Source: Citrifermentans bemidjiense Bem | GTDB lineage: Bacteria > Desulfobacterota > Desulfuromonadia > Geobacterales > Geobacteraceae | Direction: 5' to 3' | NCBI RefSeq assembly: GCF_000020725.1 | Contig: NC_011146.1 | Coordinates: 1,177,501-1,241,500, forward strand | Length of the DNA stretch: 64,000 nt | Shown here: one piece after another, positions 56,549 to 64,000 of the stretch | How positions within the stretch are numbered: position 1 is the stretch's first letter | How the letters are laid out: each line of letters begins with the position of its first letter | Notes under the pieces: model-generated | Database searches by the model: none | What the model was told of the DNA's origin: nothing | The model's input: only the letters and a program-made list of their open reading frames with translations | Made by a program: the position numbers and the translations under genes

Positions 56549-57622
56549 ATGAAGATCCTTCAGGGGCAACCCAAGGGGCAGATACTGCTCCTCGCCGCCT
56601 TGGCAGTCGATGCCGGCAGGGCATACGGGGTGAAGGCGAAGCTCCATGCTGCGGTCGACGCCGCAAGCTATGAGGCGGCCAAGGCCCTGGCACAGGGGGA
56701 AGATGAGGACGACATGAAGGAAAAGGCGAGCGAGGCTGCGTTCGACTACTTCAGGGCGAACTTCCCATCTGACTATTTCGGAGCGCAGTGCAGCGGACCG
56801 GAATTGGAGCTGAGCGAACGGAAGTCTGAACAAAAGATGCGCGCCCTCTCCGTTTCCGCCACAGCGAGGCTCCCAAACATCTTTGCCGGGATCCTCGGCT
56901 GGAAAAGCATCGATCTTCCCGCCCGGTCGCGCGCGGTCAGGAAAGATGCCGACGTGGTGCTGGTGCTGGAGTCCTCGGACGCGCTTAGGGACTCGTTCCC
57001 CCAGGTGAAGCAGCGGGTTGCCACCTTCAGCGACCGCTTCAGCCAACACGATGACCGGATGTCGCTGGTGACTTTTGCCGCGGGAGCCGACCCGGTAATT
57101 TCCATCTGCGGCGTCTATAACCCCGCAAAAGACCGCCCCGGAGCGGGAACTTTCAACTGCGGCAGTGGGTATCAGAAAAGCAATTTCGCCAAAGCCTTTC
57201 TGGAGCTGAGTCCGCAGATGGCTGCCGCCGCAGCGGCCCCCGAGGATGCGATGAAGCAGGCGCAGGCCCAACTGGACGGCCTGAGGAGCGACCTGCGGGC
57301 GAAGAAGAGGGCGATAGTGCTTTTGGCAAGCGATGTAGCTGCAAGCAACATTAAAGAAGAGACCGCCGCTACGGCTCGCAAGGAGAAGGTATTCATCCAT
57401 GCGGTGGAAATCGCGGGATCCCTGAAGGCAAGCACACCGGCCGGGGCCGCTAACGGTCGGAGCGGAGGCGAGAACATGAAGCGGCTCGCCAACAGCAGGG
57501 ACTCCGGAGCCCACGAAAAGGAAGAACCAACCGGCTCGTACTGCGCAGCGACCGACCTGCAGCAGTTGGAGCTGTGCCTGGAAAAGATCGCCAACGGCAT
57601 GACCGTGAGCATCGAGCAGTAA
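56549..57622 (+). CDS. TadG-like protein with von Willebrand A-type domain
   Basis: A 357-residue protein related to TadG. The N-terminal signature VDAGRAYGVKAKLHAAVDAA is followed by a vWA-like domain (about 130-350; DADVVLVLESSDALRD, RMSLVTFAA). The usual N-terminal helix is short: only about nine hydrophobic residues (ILLLAALAV) stand before VDAGRAY, where TadG normally has around 20. That looks like an in-frame loss within the helix and could impair membrane insertion. The start has GGGGCGGG. It is followed by a Crp/Fnr-type gene. Confidence 0.82.
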   Translation: MKILQGQPKGQILLLAALAVDAGRAYGVKAKLHAAVDAASYEAAKALAQGEDEDDMKEKASEAAFDYFRANFPSDYFGAQCSGPELELSERKSEQKMRALSVSATARLPNIFAGILGWKSIDLPARSRAVRKDADVVLVLESSDALRDSFPQVKQRVATFSDRFSQHDDRMSLVTFAAGADPVISICGVYNPAKDRPGAGTFNCGSGYQKSNFAKAFLELSPQMAAAAAAPEDAMKQAQAQLDGLRSDLRAKKRAIVLLASDVAASNIKEETAATARKEKVFIHAVEIAGSLKASTPAGAANGRSGGENMKRLANSRDSGAHEKEEPTGSYCAATDLQQLELCLEKIANGMTVSIEQ

Positions 57623-57670
57623 GCTGGCGAGGAAGCAAGGTGCGGCGAGGCTGCACCGGCGGGGGGGCGT

Positions 57671-58387
57671 GTGCAAGCAGAGGGCGAAAAGGGCATAGAG
57701 GAATCCGGCCGAACAAGGCTTTTGCGGGCGATCCCGCTCTTTTCTTGCCTGGACCCACTGGAGTTCTCGGAGGTCCAGCGCAGGATAATGGAGAAGCGCT
57801 TTCACAAGAACCAGGTTGTGCTTCTCGAGGAGGACACTGCAAACTACATGTACATAGTTTATGGAGGCAAGGTCCGTGTAGTTCACCTGGGAAGCGAGGG
57901 GAGCGAGAGGATCCTTGCCGTCCATAAACGCGGGGACGTCTTTGGCGAGATGGCGCTGCTCGATGCCAAGACGGCCCCGGCAACGGTCATCGCCATGGAG
58001 GACGCCGAAATCGGGCTCCTTTCCAAGGAAACCTTCGATACCTTCTTCCTCGGCAATCATAGGGTGCTGTTGCAACTGGTCGCGATCCTTTGCCGCAGGC
58101 TAAGAGAGGCCCAACTAGTGCTCAAAGCGATCACCCTACCCGATGCGGAACAAAGGCTGCGCTCGATTCTGAACCATTTGAGCCAGTTGCACGGGGTGCG
58201 TGATGCCCGAGGGATTGTGATCGCCTTGAGGCTCACTCACAAGGAACTCGCGGGATACACCTCGGTTTCGCGGGAGACAGTGACCAGGCTGTTGCACCGG
58301 ATGGTCCTGGAAGGCGATCTGGAGATGCTGCAGAACCGAACCATTCTACTCAAACCGGGATTCAGGCAGAAAGCGCAGCTGCTTTAG
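57671..58387 (+). CDS. Crp/Fnr-family transcriptional regulator
   Basis: A 238-residue regulator with an N-terminal cyclic-nucleotide-binding-type beta-roll (about 25-145; GDVFGEMALLDAKTAPATV resembles the phosphate-binding cassette) and a C-terminal helix-turn-helix (LTHKELAGYTSVSRETVTRLLHRM). No FNR-type N-terminal cysteines are seen. The start is GTG at 57671 with a G-rich site. Its place between the Tad arm and the polysaccharide locus makes it a candidate regulator of either; the target is not shown by the sequence. Confidence 0.88.
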   Translation: MQAEGEKGIEESGRTRLLRAIPLFSCLDPLEFSEVQRRIMEKRFHKNQVVLLEEDTANYMYIVYGGKVRVVHLGSEGSERILAVHKRGDVFGEMALLDAKTAPATVIAMEDAEIGLLSKETFDTFFLGNHRVLLQLVAILCRRLREAQLVLKAITLPDAEQRLRSILNHLSQLHGVRDARGIVIALRLTHKELAGYTSVSRETVTRLLHRMVLEGDLEMLQNRTILLKPGFRQKAQLL

Positions 58388-58436
58388 TTGGGCGGAATAC
58401 TGCCAGTTCGGTGATTGAAGTCACAACTGCTGTGCC

Positions 58437-58464
58437 TTGACATGGCCAGGGGGGTAATTATACT
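58437..58464 (+). promoter_or_regulatory. Sigma-70 promoter of the polysaccharide operon
   Basis: TTGACA and TATACT are separated by 16 bases, identical in both boxes and spacing to the promoter at 55526. The predicted start is near 58471, leaving a leader of about 130 bases before ATG 58602. Confidence 0.7.
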
Positions 58465-58601
58465 TTCGATTGTTAAAAAAAACTAAGACAATTGCCGTCT
58501 TAGTTCATCCATATGTCGCCGGTCGCAATCCTGACAAAATCGTTCAAGAGAGTAAAACAGACGAAGCGGACCGGCATTTAGATGCCCGAGCGAGGCAAAG
58601 C

Positions 58602-59738
58602 ATGGCTCGTGAAAGATGGATACAACAGGTGTTGTGGCGTTTCTTGCCATGGCGCAGAAAGGCAAGGGAAACGTTGCCAAAGGGGTTGCAACCGGAAACC
58701 CGCTTCCGGCAGCAACTCATCCAGGAGCGGAAGCGGGCCGAGAGGGCGAACAAGCCGCTTTTGGTCATGCTCGTCAACCCTGACTGTGTCGCAGCCCGCG
58801 GGGAAGCGGATTCGGTTGTCGGCTGCGTGGGGAGGGGGCTCCAAAGCTGCCTGCGCGAAACGGATATCTGTGGAGTGCTTAACGACGGAGCCCTGGTTGG
58901 GGTGATCCTGACGGAGATCTGGGTTGACGACCTCGACAAGGTGAAGAAAGCGGTGGCCAGAAAGGCGCGGGAGAAGCTGAGCCAGCTATTCGAAGACGAG
59001 GTAGCGCGGCGCGTAACCATCAGTTTCCGCATCTATCCGGAAAGCGGTGGCAAAAGCGGCGCCTTCGACATGATCTTTTATCCCGAGCAGGTGGAGAAGA
59101 GTATCGAAGGGACGGCAGGTGAAATAGCCAAGCGTGGGCTGGACCTCCTTGGGAGCGCAACGGGGCTGGTGCTGCTCGCCCCCGCTTTCGCACTGATCGC
59201 ATCGGCCATCAAGTTAACCTCAGACGGGCCGGTCTTTTTCCAACAGCAACGGATCGGTTGCAACGGCAGGAAGTTCAAGCTTTTGAAGTTCCGCACCATG
59301 TATATCGGCAACGATGACCAGATCCACCGTGACTACGTCAAGCTGCTGATCCAGGGTAAGGTCGCCGAGGAGCAGGGAGGGGTCTTCAAGATCACCGTGG
59401 ACCCCAGGGTTACCCCGATCGGGAAGGTGTTGAGGAAGTACAGCCTGGATGAGCTGCCGCAGCTTTTCAACGTGCTGAAAGGGGAGATGGCCCTGGTGGG
59501 ACCGCGACCCCCGATCAGCTATGAACTGGAGCATTACAGCGGGTGGCAGCGCAACCGGCTGATCGGCAAAAGGCCCGGCATAACCGGTGCGTGGCAGGTG
59601 AGCGGTCGCAGCAGCACGACCTTTGACGAAATGGTACGGCTCGACCTCAGGTATTTGAAGGGGTGGAGCCTCGCGCTGGACTTCAAGATCCTGCTGAAGA
59701 CACCGCTGGCCGTTCTCAAGTGCAAGGGCGCCTACTGA
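58602..59738 (+). CDS. Polyprenyl-phosphate sugar phosphotransferase with degenerate GGDEF-like N-terminus
   Basis: A 378-residue initiating enzyme for polysaccharide synthesis. The C-terminal half is a bacterial sugar transferase (about 170-378): a single helix (GLVLLAPAFALIASAIKL), then GPVFFQQQRIGCNGRKFKLLKFRTM, KYSLDELPQLFNVLKGEMALVGPRP and PGITGAWQVSGR. The N-terminal part (about 30-165; FRQQLIQERKRAERANKPLLVM, RETDICGVLNDGALVGVIL) has the fold pattern of a GGDEF domain but no GG[DE]EF motif. The frame is open to a TTG at 58470, but that is at the predicted transcription start; ATG 58602 with GAGG is preferred. The start is uncertain. Confidence 0.88.
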   Translation: MARERWIQQVLWRFLPWRRKARETLPKGLQPETRFRQQLIQERKRAERANKPLLVMLVNPDCVAARGEADSVVGCVGRGLQSCLRETDICGVLNDGALVGVILTEIWVDDLDKVKKAVARKAREKLSQLFEDEVARRVTISFRIYPESGGKSGAFDMIFYPEQVEKSIEGTAGEIAKRGLDLLGSATGLVLLAPAFALIASAIKLTSDGPVFFQQQRIGCNGRKFKLLKFRTMYIGNDDQIHRDYVKLLIQGKVAEEQGGVFKITVDPRVTPIGKVLRKYSLDELPQLFNVLKGEMALVGPRPPISYELEHYSGWQRNRLIGKRPGITGAWQVSGRSSTTFDEMVRLDLRYLKGWSLALDFKILLKTPLAVLKCKGAY

Positions 59739-59761
59739 GTATCGGGCGCTAAGGTGAAATT

Positions 59762-60787
59762 ATGATCAACGTCGGTATTGTCGGGTTCGGCTACTGGGGA
59801 CCCAACGTCGCCAGAAACTTCCACACTACCCCGGGTGCCAGGGTGGTAGCCGTCAGTGACGCGGACGACCGGTCGCTGGCGCGCGCTGCCCAGAGCTATC
59901 CCGGGGTGAGGATGGTGAAGGACTTCCGGGAACTGCTGACCGCGCCGGATGTCGACGTGGTCGCCATCGTCACGCCGGTCTCTTCGCATTTCGAGATCGC
60001 CCATATGGCGCTCTCCAATGGGAAGCACATCTTCATCGAGAAACCATTCACGGCGTCCACCTCCCAGGCGGAGCAACTGATCGAGCTGGCCGATCGCAAG
60101 AAGCTTAAGATCATGGTCGATCACACCTTCCTCTTCACCGGCGCGGTCAAGAAGATAAAGGAACTGATCGACGACGGGACGTTGGGGGATCTTTACTATT
60201 TCGACTCGATCAGGGTCAACCTAGGCTTGTTCCAAAAAGACGTGAACGTGGTTTGGGACCTGGCGCCGCACGATCTCTCCATCATGGACCATCTGCTGCG
60301 CCTGGAGCCTTCTGCGGTCATGGCAACGGGAGTGGCGCACTTCCAAAACCAGCTCGAGGACGTCGCCTACATCACCATTTATTTCCCAGGCAACGTCATC
60401 GCTCACCTGAATGTCAACTGGCTCTCTCCGGTCAAGATAAGGACCACCCTGATCGGAGGACAGAAAAAGATGCTGGTCTGGAACGACCTAGTAAGCGATG
60501 AAAAGATACGTGTCTACGACAAGGGGGTCGAGGGACTGGACTGCCTGGGTACCGACTCCAAGGAAAAGGCATACGGACTGAGGTTGAGTTACCGTAGCGG
60601 GGACATGTGGGCCCCGAGGGTCAACCAGGTCGAGGCGCTTCAGGGGGAAACGGCCTACTTCATCGATTGCATCAACAACAACATCACCCCGAAAAACGAC
60701 GGTAGCGCGGGACTAAGGGTGGTCAGGATACTGGAGGCGATCAAGAAGTCTCTGGCCAAGGGAGGAGCACTAGTCCGCCTGAACTGA
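59762..60787 (+). CDS. Gfo/Idh/MocA-family sugar dehydrogenase (WlbA/WbpB-like)
   Basis: A 341-residue NAD(P)-dependent oxidoreductase. The Rossmann motif is VGIVGFGYWGPNVARN and the family EKP motif is IFIEKPF with a following catalytic-region pattern WDLAPHDLSIMDHLL. With the acyltransferase and aminotransferase downstream it forms the WbpB-D-E/WlbA-B-C trio that converts UDP-GlcNAc-uronate to a 2,3-diacetamido sugar. The substrate assignment is by context. The start has AGGTGAAA. Confidence 0.87.
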   Translation: MINVGIVGFGYWGPNVARNFHTTPGARVVAVSDADDRSLARAAQSYPGVRMVKDFRELLTAPDVDVVAIVTPVSSHFEIAHMALSNGKHIFIEKPFTASTSQAEQLIELADRKKLKIMVDHTFLFTGAVKKIKELIDDGTLGDLYYFDSIRVNLGLFQKDVNVVWDLAPHDLSIMDHLLRLEPSAVMATGVAHFQNQLEDVAYITIYFPGNVIAHLNVNWLSPVKIRTTLIGGQKKMLVWNDLVSDEKIRVYDKGVEGLDCLGTDSKEKAYGLRLSYRSGDMWAPRVNQVEALQGETAYFIDCINNNITPKNDGSAGLRVVRILEAIKKSLAKGGALVRLN

Positions 60788-60807
60788 GAGGGGAAAAGGA
60801 GAAAGGA

Positions 60808-61335
60808 ATGAACGAGAATCTTGTTGCTGTTGCCGACGACGTGAAGCTCGGGGCGAACGTAAAACTAGGGAAATTCATCAACCTGTACGGGTGCAGTATT
60901 GGTGACCACACCAAGATCGGCCCCTTCGTAGAAATCCAGAAGAATGCGGAGATCGGGAAGAACTGCAAGATCTCCAGTCACAGCTTCATCTGTGATGGTG
61001 TGGTGATCGAAGACAATGTCTTCGTCGGTCACAACGTGACCTTCATCAACGACCTGTATCCGAGGGCCACCACCTCCTCCGGCGAACTGCAGGTTGAGGC
61101 GGACTGGGCCTGCATCAGGACCACCATAAAGAGAAATGCCTCCATAGGCTCCAGTTCCACCATCCTTTGCGGTGTCACTGTCGGCGAACACGCCATTGTC
61201 GGTGCCGGAAGCGTCGTCACCAAGGACGTTCAACCCTACAGCATCGTGGCTGGCAATCCCGCAAGACTGCTGCGTACCATCCCCAAGGAGACTGATGATG
61301 AAAGTGCCATTTCTCAACCTCAAAGCACAATATGA
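60808..61335 (+). CDS. Hexapeptide-repeat N-acetyltransferase (WlbB/WbpD-like)
   Basis: A 175-residue left-handed beta-helix acyltransferase. Repeats such as VKLGANVKLGKFINLYG, CSIGDHTKIGPFVEIQ and ASIGSSSTILCGVTVGEHAIVGAGSVVTKDV are clear. It would transfer acetyl from acetyl-CoA to an amino-sugar nucleotide. The start has AAAGGAGAAAGGA. Its 3' end overlaps the aminotransferase start by 38 bases. Confidence 0.88.
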   Translation: MNENLVAVADDVKLGANVKLGKFINLYGCSIGDHTKIGPFVEIQKNAEIGKNCKISSHSFICDGVVIEDNVFVGHNVTFINDLYPRATTSSGELQVEADWACIRTTIKRNASIGSSSTILCGVTVGEHAIVGAGSVVTKDVQPYSIVAGNPARLLRTIPKETDDESAISQPQSTI

Positions 61336-62398
61336 CTCCATAGCACATGAGGTGGAACAGTCGATCCGGGAGGTGCTCTCCACCTGTGCCTTTTCCGGCG
61401 GACCCTACGTGCAGAAGTTCGAGGAGGAGTTCGCTTCCTTTTGCGGATGTAAGTGGGCGGTCGGGGTAGGCAGCGGGACCGACGCGCTTTGGCTCGCCCT
61501 GCTGGGATTGGGGGTGCAACCTGGTGACGAAGTCATAACCGTCCCCAACAGCTTCATAGCGACAGCGGAGGCGATCTCCCTTTGCGGCGCGCAACCGGTC
61601 TTCATAGATGTTGGCGAGGATAGCTTCACCATGAATCCGGCCCTTCTGGAGCAGGCGATCTCACCGCGCACCCGGGCCATCATCCCGGTGCACCTCTACG
61701 GGCAGGCGGCGGACATGGATGCCATTCTTGCGATCGCCGACAGGCATGGCATCCCTGTTGTGGAGGACGCCTGCCAGGCTCACGGAGCGGAGTACAAGGG
61801 GCGCAGGGCTGGCTCGATGGGGATTGCAGGGTGCTTCAGCTTTTACCCCGGCAAAAACCTGGGCGCCTACGGCGAAGCCGGCTGTGTGGTCACTAAGGAC
61901 GAGGACCTGGCTAAGAAGCTAAGGATGCTGCGCGATCACGGACAGTCCCAAAAGTACTATCACCAACTGGTGGGGATCAATGGTCGTATGGACGGCATCC
62001 AAGGCGCGGTCCTCAGCGCGAAGTTGAAATACCTCGATTCCTGGAATGCGTTCCGGCGCACGCATGCCTCTTTCTATCAGGAGGCGCTGGCCGAAGTTCG
62101 GGCGCTAAGGATTCCCAAGGAGATGCCTTATGCCAAGCATGTCTACCATGTATTCGCGGTGCGCTCGCCGGACAGGGAGGGGCTGAAACAGGCGCTTAAC
62201 GCCAGCGGTGTTGAGTGCGGGGTGCATTATCCCGTTCCGATCCACCTTCAGCAGGCTTATGCCGGCCGCGGCGAAGGCGAGGGAAGCTTTCCCGTGGCTG
62301 AACGCGTCGCGAAGGAGCTACTGTCTCTCCCAATGTTCCCGGAGTTAACGACGGAGCAGGTCAGCTACATCTGTGACCAAATCAAGCGGTTCCACTAG
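61298..62398 (+). CDS. DegT/DnrJ/EryC1-family aminotransferase (WlbC/WbpE-like)
   Basis: A 366-residue PLP-dependent sugar aminotransferase. The PLP lysine is in SFYPGKNLGAYGEAG, and the family motifs VGVGSGTDALWLAL, VPNSFIATAEAI and VEDACQAHGA are present. It would aminate a 3-keto sugar nucleotide. ATG 61298 has AAGGAG at seven bases; another ATG three bases upstream is possible. It overlaps the acyltransferase gene, indicating coupled translation. Confidence 0.92.
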   Translation: MKVPFLNLKAQYDSIAHEVEQSIREVLSTCAFSGGPYVQKFEEEFASFCGCKWAVGVGSGTDALWLALLGLGVQPGDEVITVPNSFIATAEAISLCGAQPVFIDVGEDSFTMNPALLEQAISPRTRAIIPVHLYGQAADMDAILAIADRHGIPVVEDACQAHGAEYKGRRAGSMGIAGCFSFYPGKNLGAYGEAGCVVTKDEDLAKKLRMLRDHGQSQKYYHQLVGINGRMDGIQGAVLSAKLKYLDSWNAFRRTHASFYQEALAEVRALRIPKEMPYAKHVYHVFAVRSPDREGLKQALNASGVECGVHYPVPIHLQQAYAGRGEGEGSFPVAERVAKELLSLPMFPELTTEQVSYICDQIKRFH

Positions 62399-62403
62399 TT
62401 CAT

Positions 62404-63444
62404 ATGGCCAATCTCACAGTGAAGCTGATAGACCCCCTGAAGGATGCGGGGGTGAGCCACTGGCTGGAACGCTGCCGGGAGACGACGATCTTTCACAGTG
62501 CCAGCTGGGCCAGGCTTATGGTCGACAGCTATGGTTATCATCCCCTCTACTTTATGTTGTACGACTCGGGTACCTGCCGTGGCTGTCTCCCCGTGATGGA
62601 GGTCGACAGTGTATTCACCGGCAAGCGCGGCGTCTGCCTTAGTTTTGCCGACTACTGTGGCGCCATTGTGGAGGGCGTGGACGATTTTGCGCTGCTGCTG
62701 CAAGCGGTACTGGATTACGGCCGCTCCAGGAGATGGCGCTACGCCGAGTTCAGGGGAGAGGCGCGCCTGGTAAACGAGAGGGCGAGCGAGGTGTATGCGC
62801 ACCACCTGATTGAACTCTCGCCGGATGAGGAGCTGATGTTGTCGCGGCTGAGAAAAAGCACTGCGAGGAGCATTCACAAGGCGGTCAAAGAGGGGGTCAC
62901 TGTCGCTATCGGAACCTCGCTCCAGGAAACACTAGAATACTACCGGCTGCATTGCCTGACCCGCAGGCGCCAGGGGCTCCCGCCGCAGCCTAGGCGGTTC
63001 TTTGTTAACCTGCACCACCACCTTATCGGGAGAGGGCTCGGATTCACTGCTATTGCCCGGCAAGGTGACGCCACGGTGGCGGGTGTTGTCTGCCTCCACT
63101 TCGGTATGAACGCCATTTATAAATACGGCGCCTCCGACATCGAGCAGCAGCAATTGCGCGCCAACAACCTGCTGTTTTGGGAGTTGATCAAGAAGTGCGG
63201 TCGCGACGGTTTCCGTTTCCTGAGCCTGGGCAGGACCGATCCCAAAAACGAAGGGCTGTTGAACTTCAAAAACGGCTGGGGCGGGAACATGAGCGATCTC
63301 AATTACTACCGGTACGATTTCACTTCCGGCTCATTCGTAGCCGGTGAAGTAACGAACCTGGAGCCGTACCGGCAGTTGCTCAGGAAGTTGCCCGTGCCAC
63401 TGCTCCGGGCACTCGGGACGCTGGCTTACCGCCATCTTGGCTGA
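62404..63444 (+). CDS. FemAB-like GNAT-fold protein of polysaccharide locus
   Basis: A 346-residue protein of the FemAB-related, GNAT-fold type often encoded in exopolysaccharide/exosortase loci. Markers are FHSASWARLM near residue 30, LRKSTARSIHKA near 155 and FLSLGRTDPKNEGLLNFKNGWGG near 275. Family members transfer amino acids or acyl groups, but the substrate here is unknown. It begins five bases after the aminotransferase stop with no clear ribosome site, so translation is probably coupled. Confidence 0.82.
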   Translation: MANLTVKLIDPLKDAGVSHWLERCRETTIFHSASWARLMVDSYGYHPLYFMLYDSGTCRGCLPVMEVDSVFTGKRGVCLSFADYCGAIVEGVDDFALLLQAVLDYGRSRRWRYAEFRGEARLVNERASEVYAHHLIELSPDEELMLSRLRKSTARSIHKAVKEGVTVAIGTSLQETLEYYRLHCLTRRRQGLPPQPRRFFVNLHHHLIGRGLGFTAIARQGDATVAGVVCLHFGMNAIYKYGASDIEQQQLRANNLLFWELIKKCGRDGFRFLSLGRTDPKNEGLLNFKNGWGGNMSDLNYYRYDFTSGSFVAGEVTNLEPYRQLLRKLPVPLLRALGTLAYRHLG

Positions 63445-63488
63445 GAGCTGGCAGGACTCCCATGCTGGGAGAAAGAGGGGGGGTACTA

Positions 63489-64000
63489 ATGAGAGCGGTA
63501 ACGATTGCCTTTTTTGCTATCTTGACCATAACCACCGGCTGCGTTTCCCGGACAGCGGTCCCTGCAGTGACCCCGCAGCCGCCTGCATATGCCATGAGCG
63601 AATATCGTATTCAGCCAGGGGACCTGCTGGACGTGAAGTTTTTCTACAACCCAGAGCTCAACGAATCCCTCACCGTTCGCCCGGATGGCCGCATTACGCT
63701 GCAGTTGGTAAATGATGTCGTGGCTGCGGGGCTAACGCCTGCCGAACTCACGATGAACCTGACCAAAGCTTACGCCCCGGAACTCACCAGCCCCAGGATC
63801 GCGGTCATCGTGAAGACCTCTGTGCTGGAGCGGGTTTTTGTTGACGGTGAAGTGTTCAAGGCGGGCCTAGTTAATTTGGTAGGCCCGACGACGGTGCTGC
63901 AGGCTATCTCCCAGGCCGGCGGCATGAAGGACTCTGCCAAGTCCGGTGAGGTGCTTCTGGTCCGCAAGGCGGCAGATAACTCGACACAGGTGATGCGGCT
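63489..64000 (+). CDS. Polysaccharide export lipoprotein (Wza-like), cut by the window end
   Basis: The first 170 residues of an outer-membrane export protein; the gene continues beyond the window. A lipoprotein signal peptide MRAVTIAFFAILTITTGC places the lipid-modified Cys at 18. The polysaccharide export domain begins at YRIQPGDLLDVKFFYNPELN, with VRPDGRITLQLVNDV, and is followed by a SLBB-like segment (VFVDGEVFKAGLVNLVGPTTVLQAISQAGG). The start ATG has GAGGGGGGG upstream. It would form the export channel of the polysaccharide made by the upstream enzymes. Confidence 0.92.
   Translation, partial: MRAVTIAFFAILTITTGCVSRTAVPAVTPQPPAYAMSEYRIQPGDLLDVKFFYNPELNESLTVRPDGRITLQLVNDVVAAGLTPAELTMNLTKAYAPELTSPRIAVIVKTSVLERVFVDGEVFKAGLVNLVGPTTVLQAISQAGGMKDSAKSGEVLLVRKAADNSTQVMR

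Overview
The window looks like a chromosomal segment of a GC-rich anaerobic or metal-reducing deltaproteobacterium of the Geobacter/Geomonas/Citrifermentans group. This is an inference from gene content: a hybrid cluster protein, a Tad pilus locus, a kinase-rich chemotaxis operon, cobalamin-type radical SAM enzymes and several families of short intergenic palindromes. No species is claimed. There is no sign of phage, insertion sequence, CRISPR or tRNA.

Layout. 1-3340: the 3' part of an rRNA operon (23S, 5S, terminator). 3517-9230: a sensory module made of a small two-helix membrane protein, a CbrA-like sodium:solute-symporter/histidine-kinase/receiver fusion, and a receiver-histidine kinase. 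9251-15295: Lon protease, a DJ-1/PfpI protein with a pirin, an OmpA-type lipoprotein and an alpha/beta hydrolase. 15357-15651: an unannotated candidate structured RNA on the minus strand with its own promoter and terminator. 15702-22539: an unusual biosynthetic cluster (B12-type radical SAM enzyme, exported protein of unknown function, methyltransferase, U32-family Fe-S protein, type III polyketide synthase, and a second radical SAM enzyme on the opposite strand). 22721-25913: a 51-residue protein gene, polyphosphate kinase with a lysine/alanine-rich tail, and a small Cys/His protein. 26088-31367: hybrid cluster protein behind a CRP/FNR-type palindrome, an MFS exporter divergent from a LysR regulator, and the end of the next operon.

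30798-43405 (minus strand): one long chemotaxis operon, STAS-cheA-cheW-mcp-cheR-cheD-cheB, followed by two membrane histidine kinases, a receiver and a stand-alone CheB methylesterase domain. It is headed by a near-consensus sigma-28 promoter, and its receptor ends in a CheR-docking pentapeptide.

43689-58387: a Tad (Flp) pilus locus. The minus-strand arm carries Flp pilin, cpaB, the cpaC secretin, tadZ, tadA, tadB, tadC, a 28-residue membrane peptide, a DUF192 protein, a membrane protein broken by a frameshift in a G7 tract, a proline-rich TonB-like protein and a GT2 glycosyltransferase. The divergent plus-strand arm carries two TadE-type pseudopilins, a TadG-like protein and a Crp/Fnr regulator. 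58437-64000: the start of an exopolysaccharide locus: a degenerate-GGDEF/sugar-transferase fusion, a dehydrogenase-acyltransferase-aminotransferase trio for a diacetamido-type sugar, a FemAB-like protein and a Wza-type export lipoprotein cut by the window edge.

The strongest candidate for an undescribed system is 15702-22539. A type III polyketide synthase with an intact Cys-His-Asn triad sits beside a methyltransferase and, where aerobic alkylresorcinol-quinone clusters have a flavin monooxygenase, a U32 Fe-S protein of the superfamily that contains the O2-independent ubiquinone hydroxylases UbiU/UbiV. This suggests an anaerobic route to a hydroxylated, methylated phenolic or quinone lipid.
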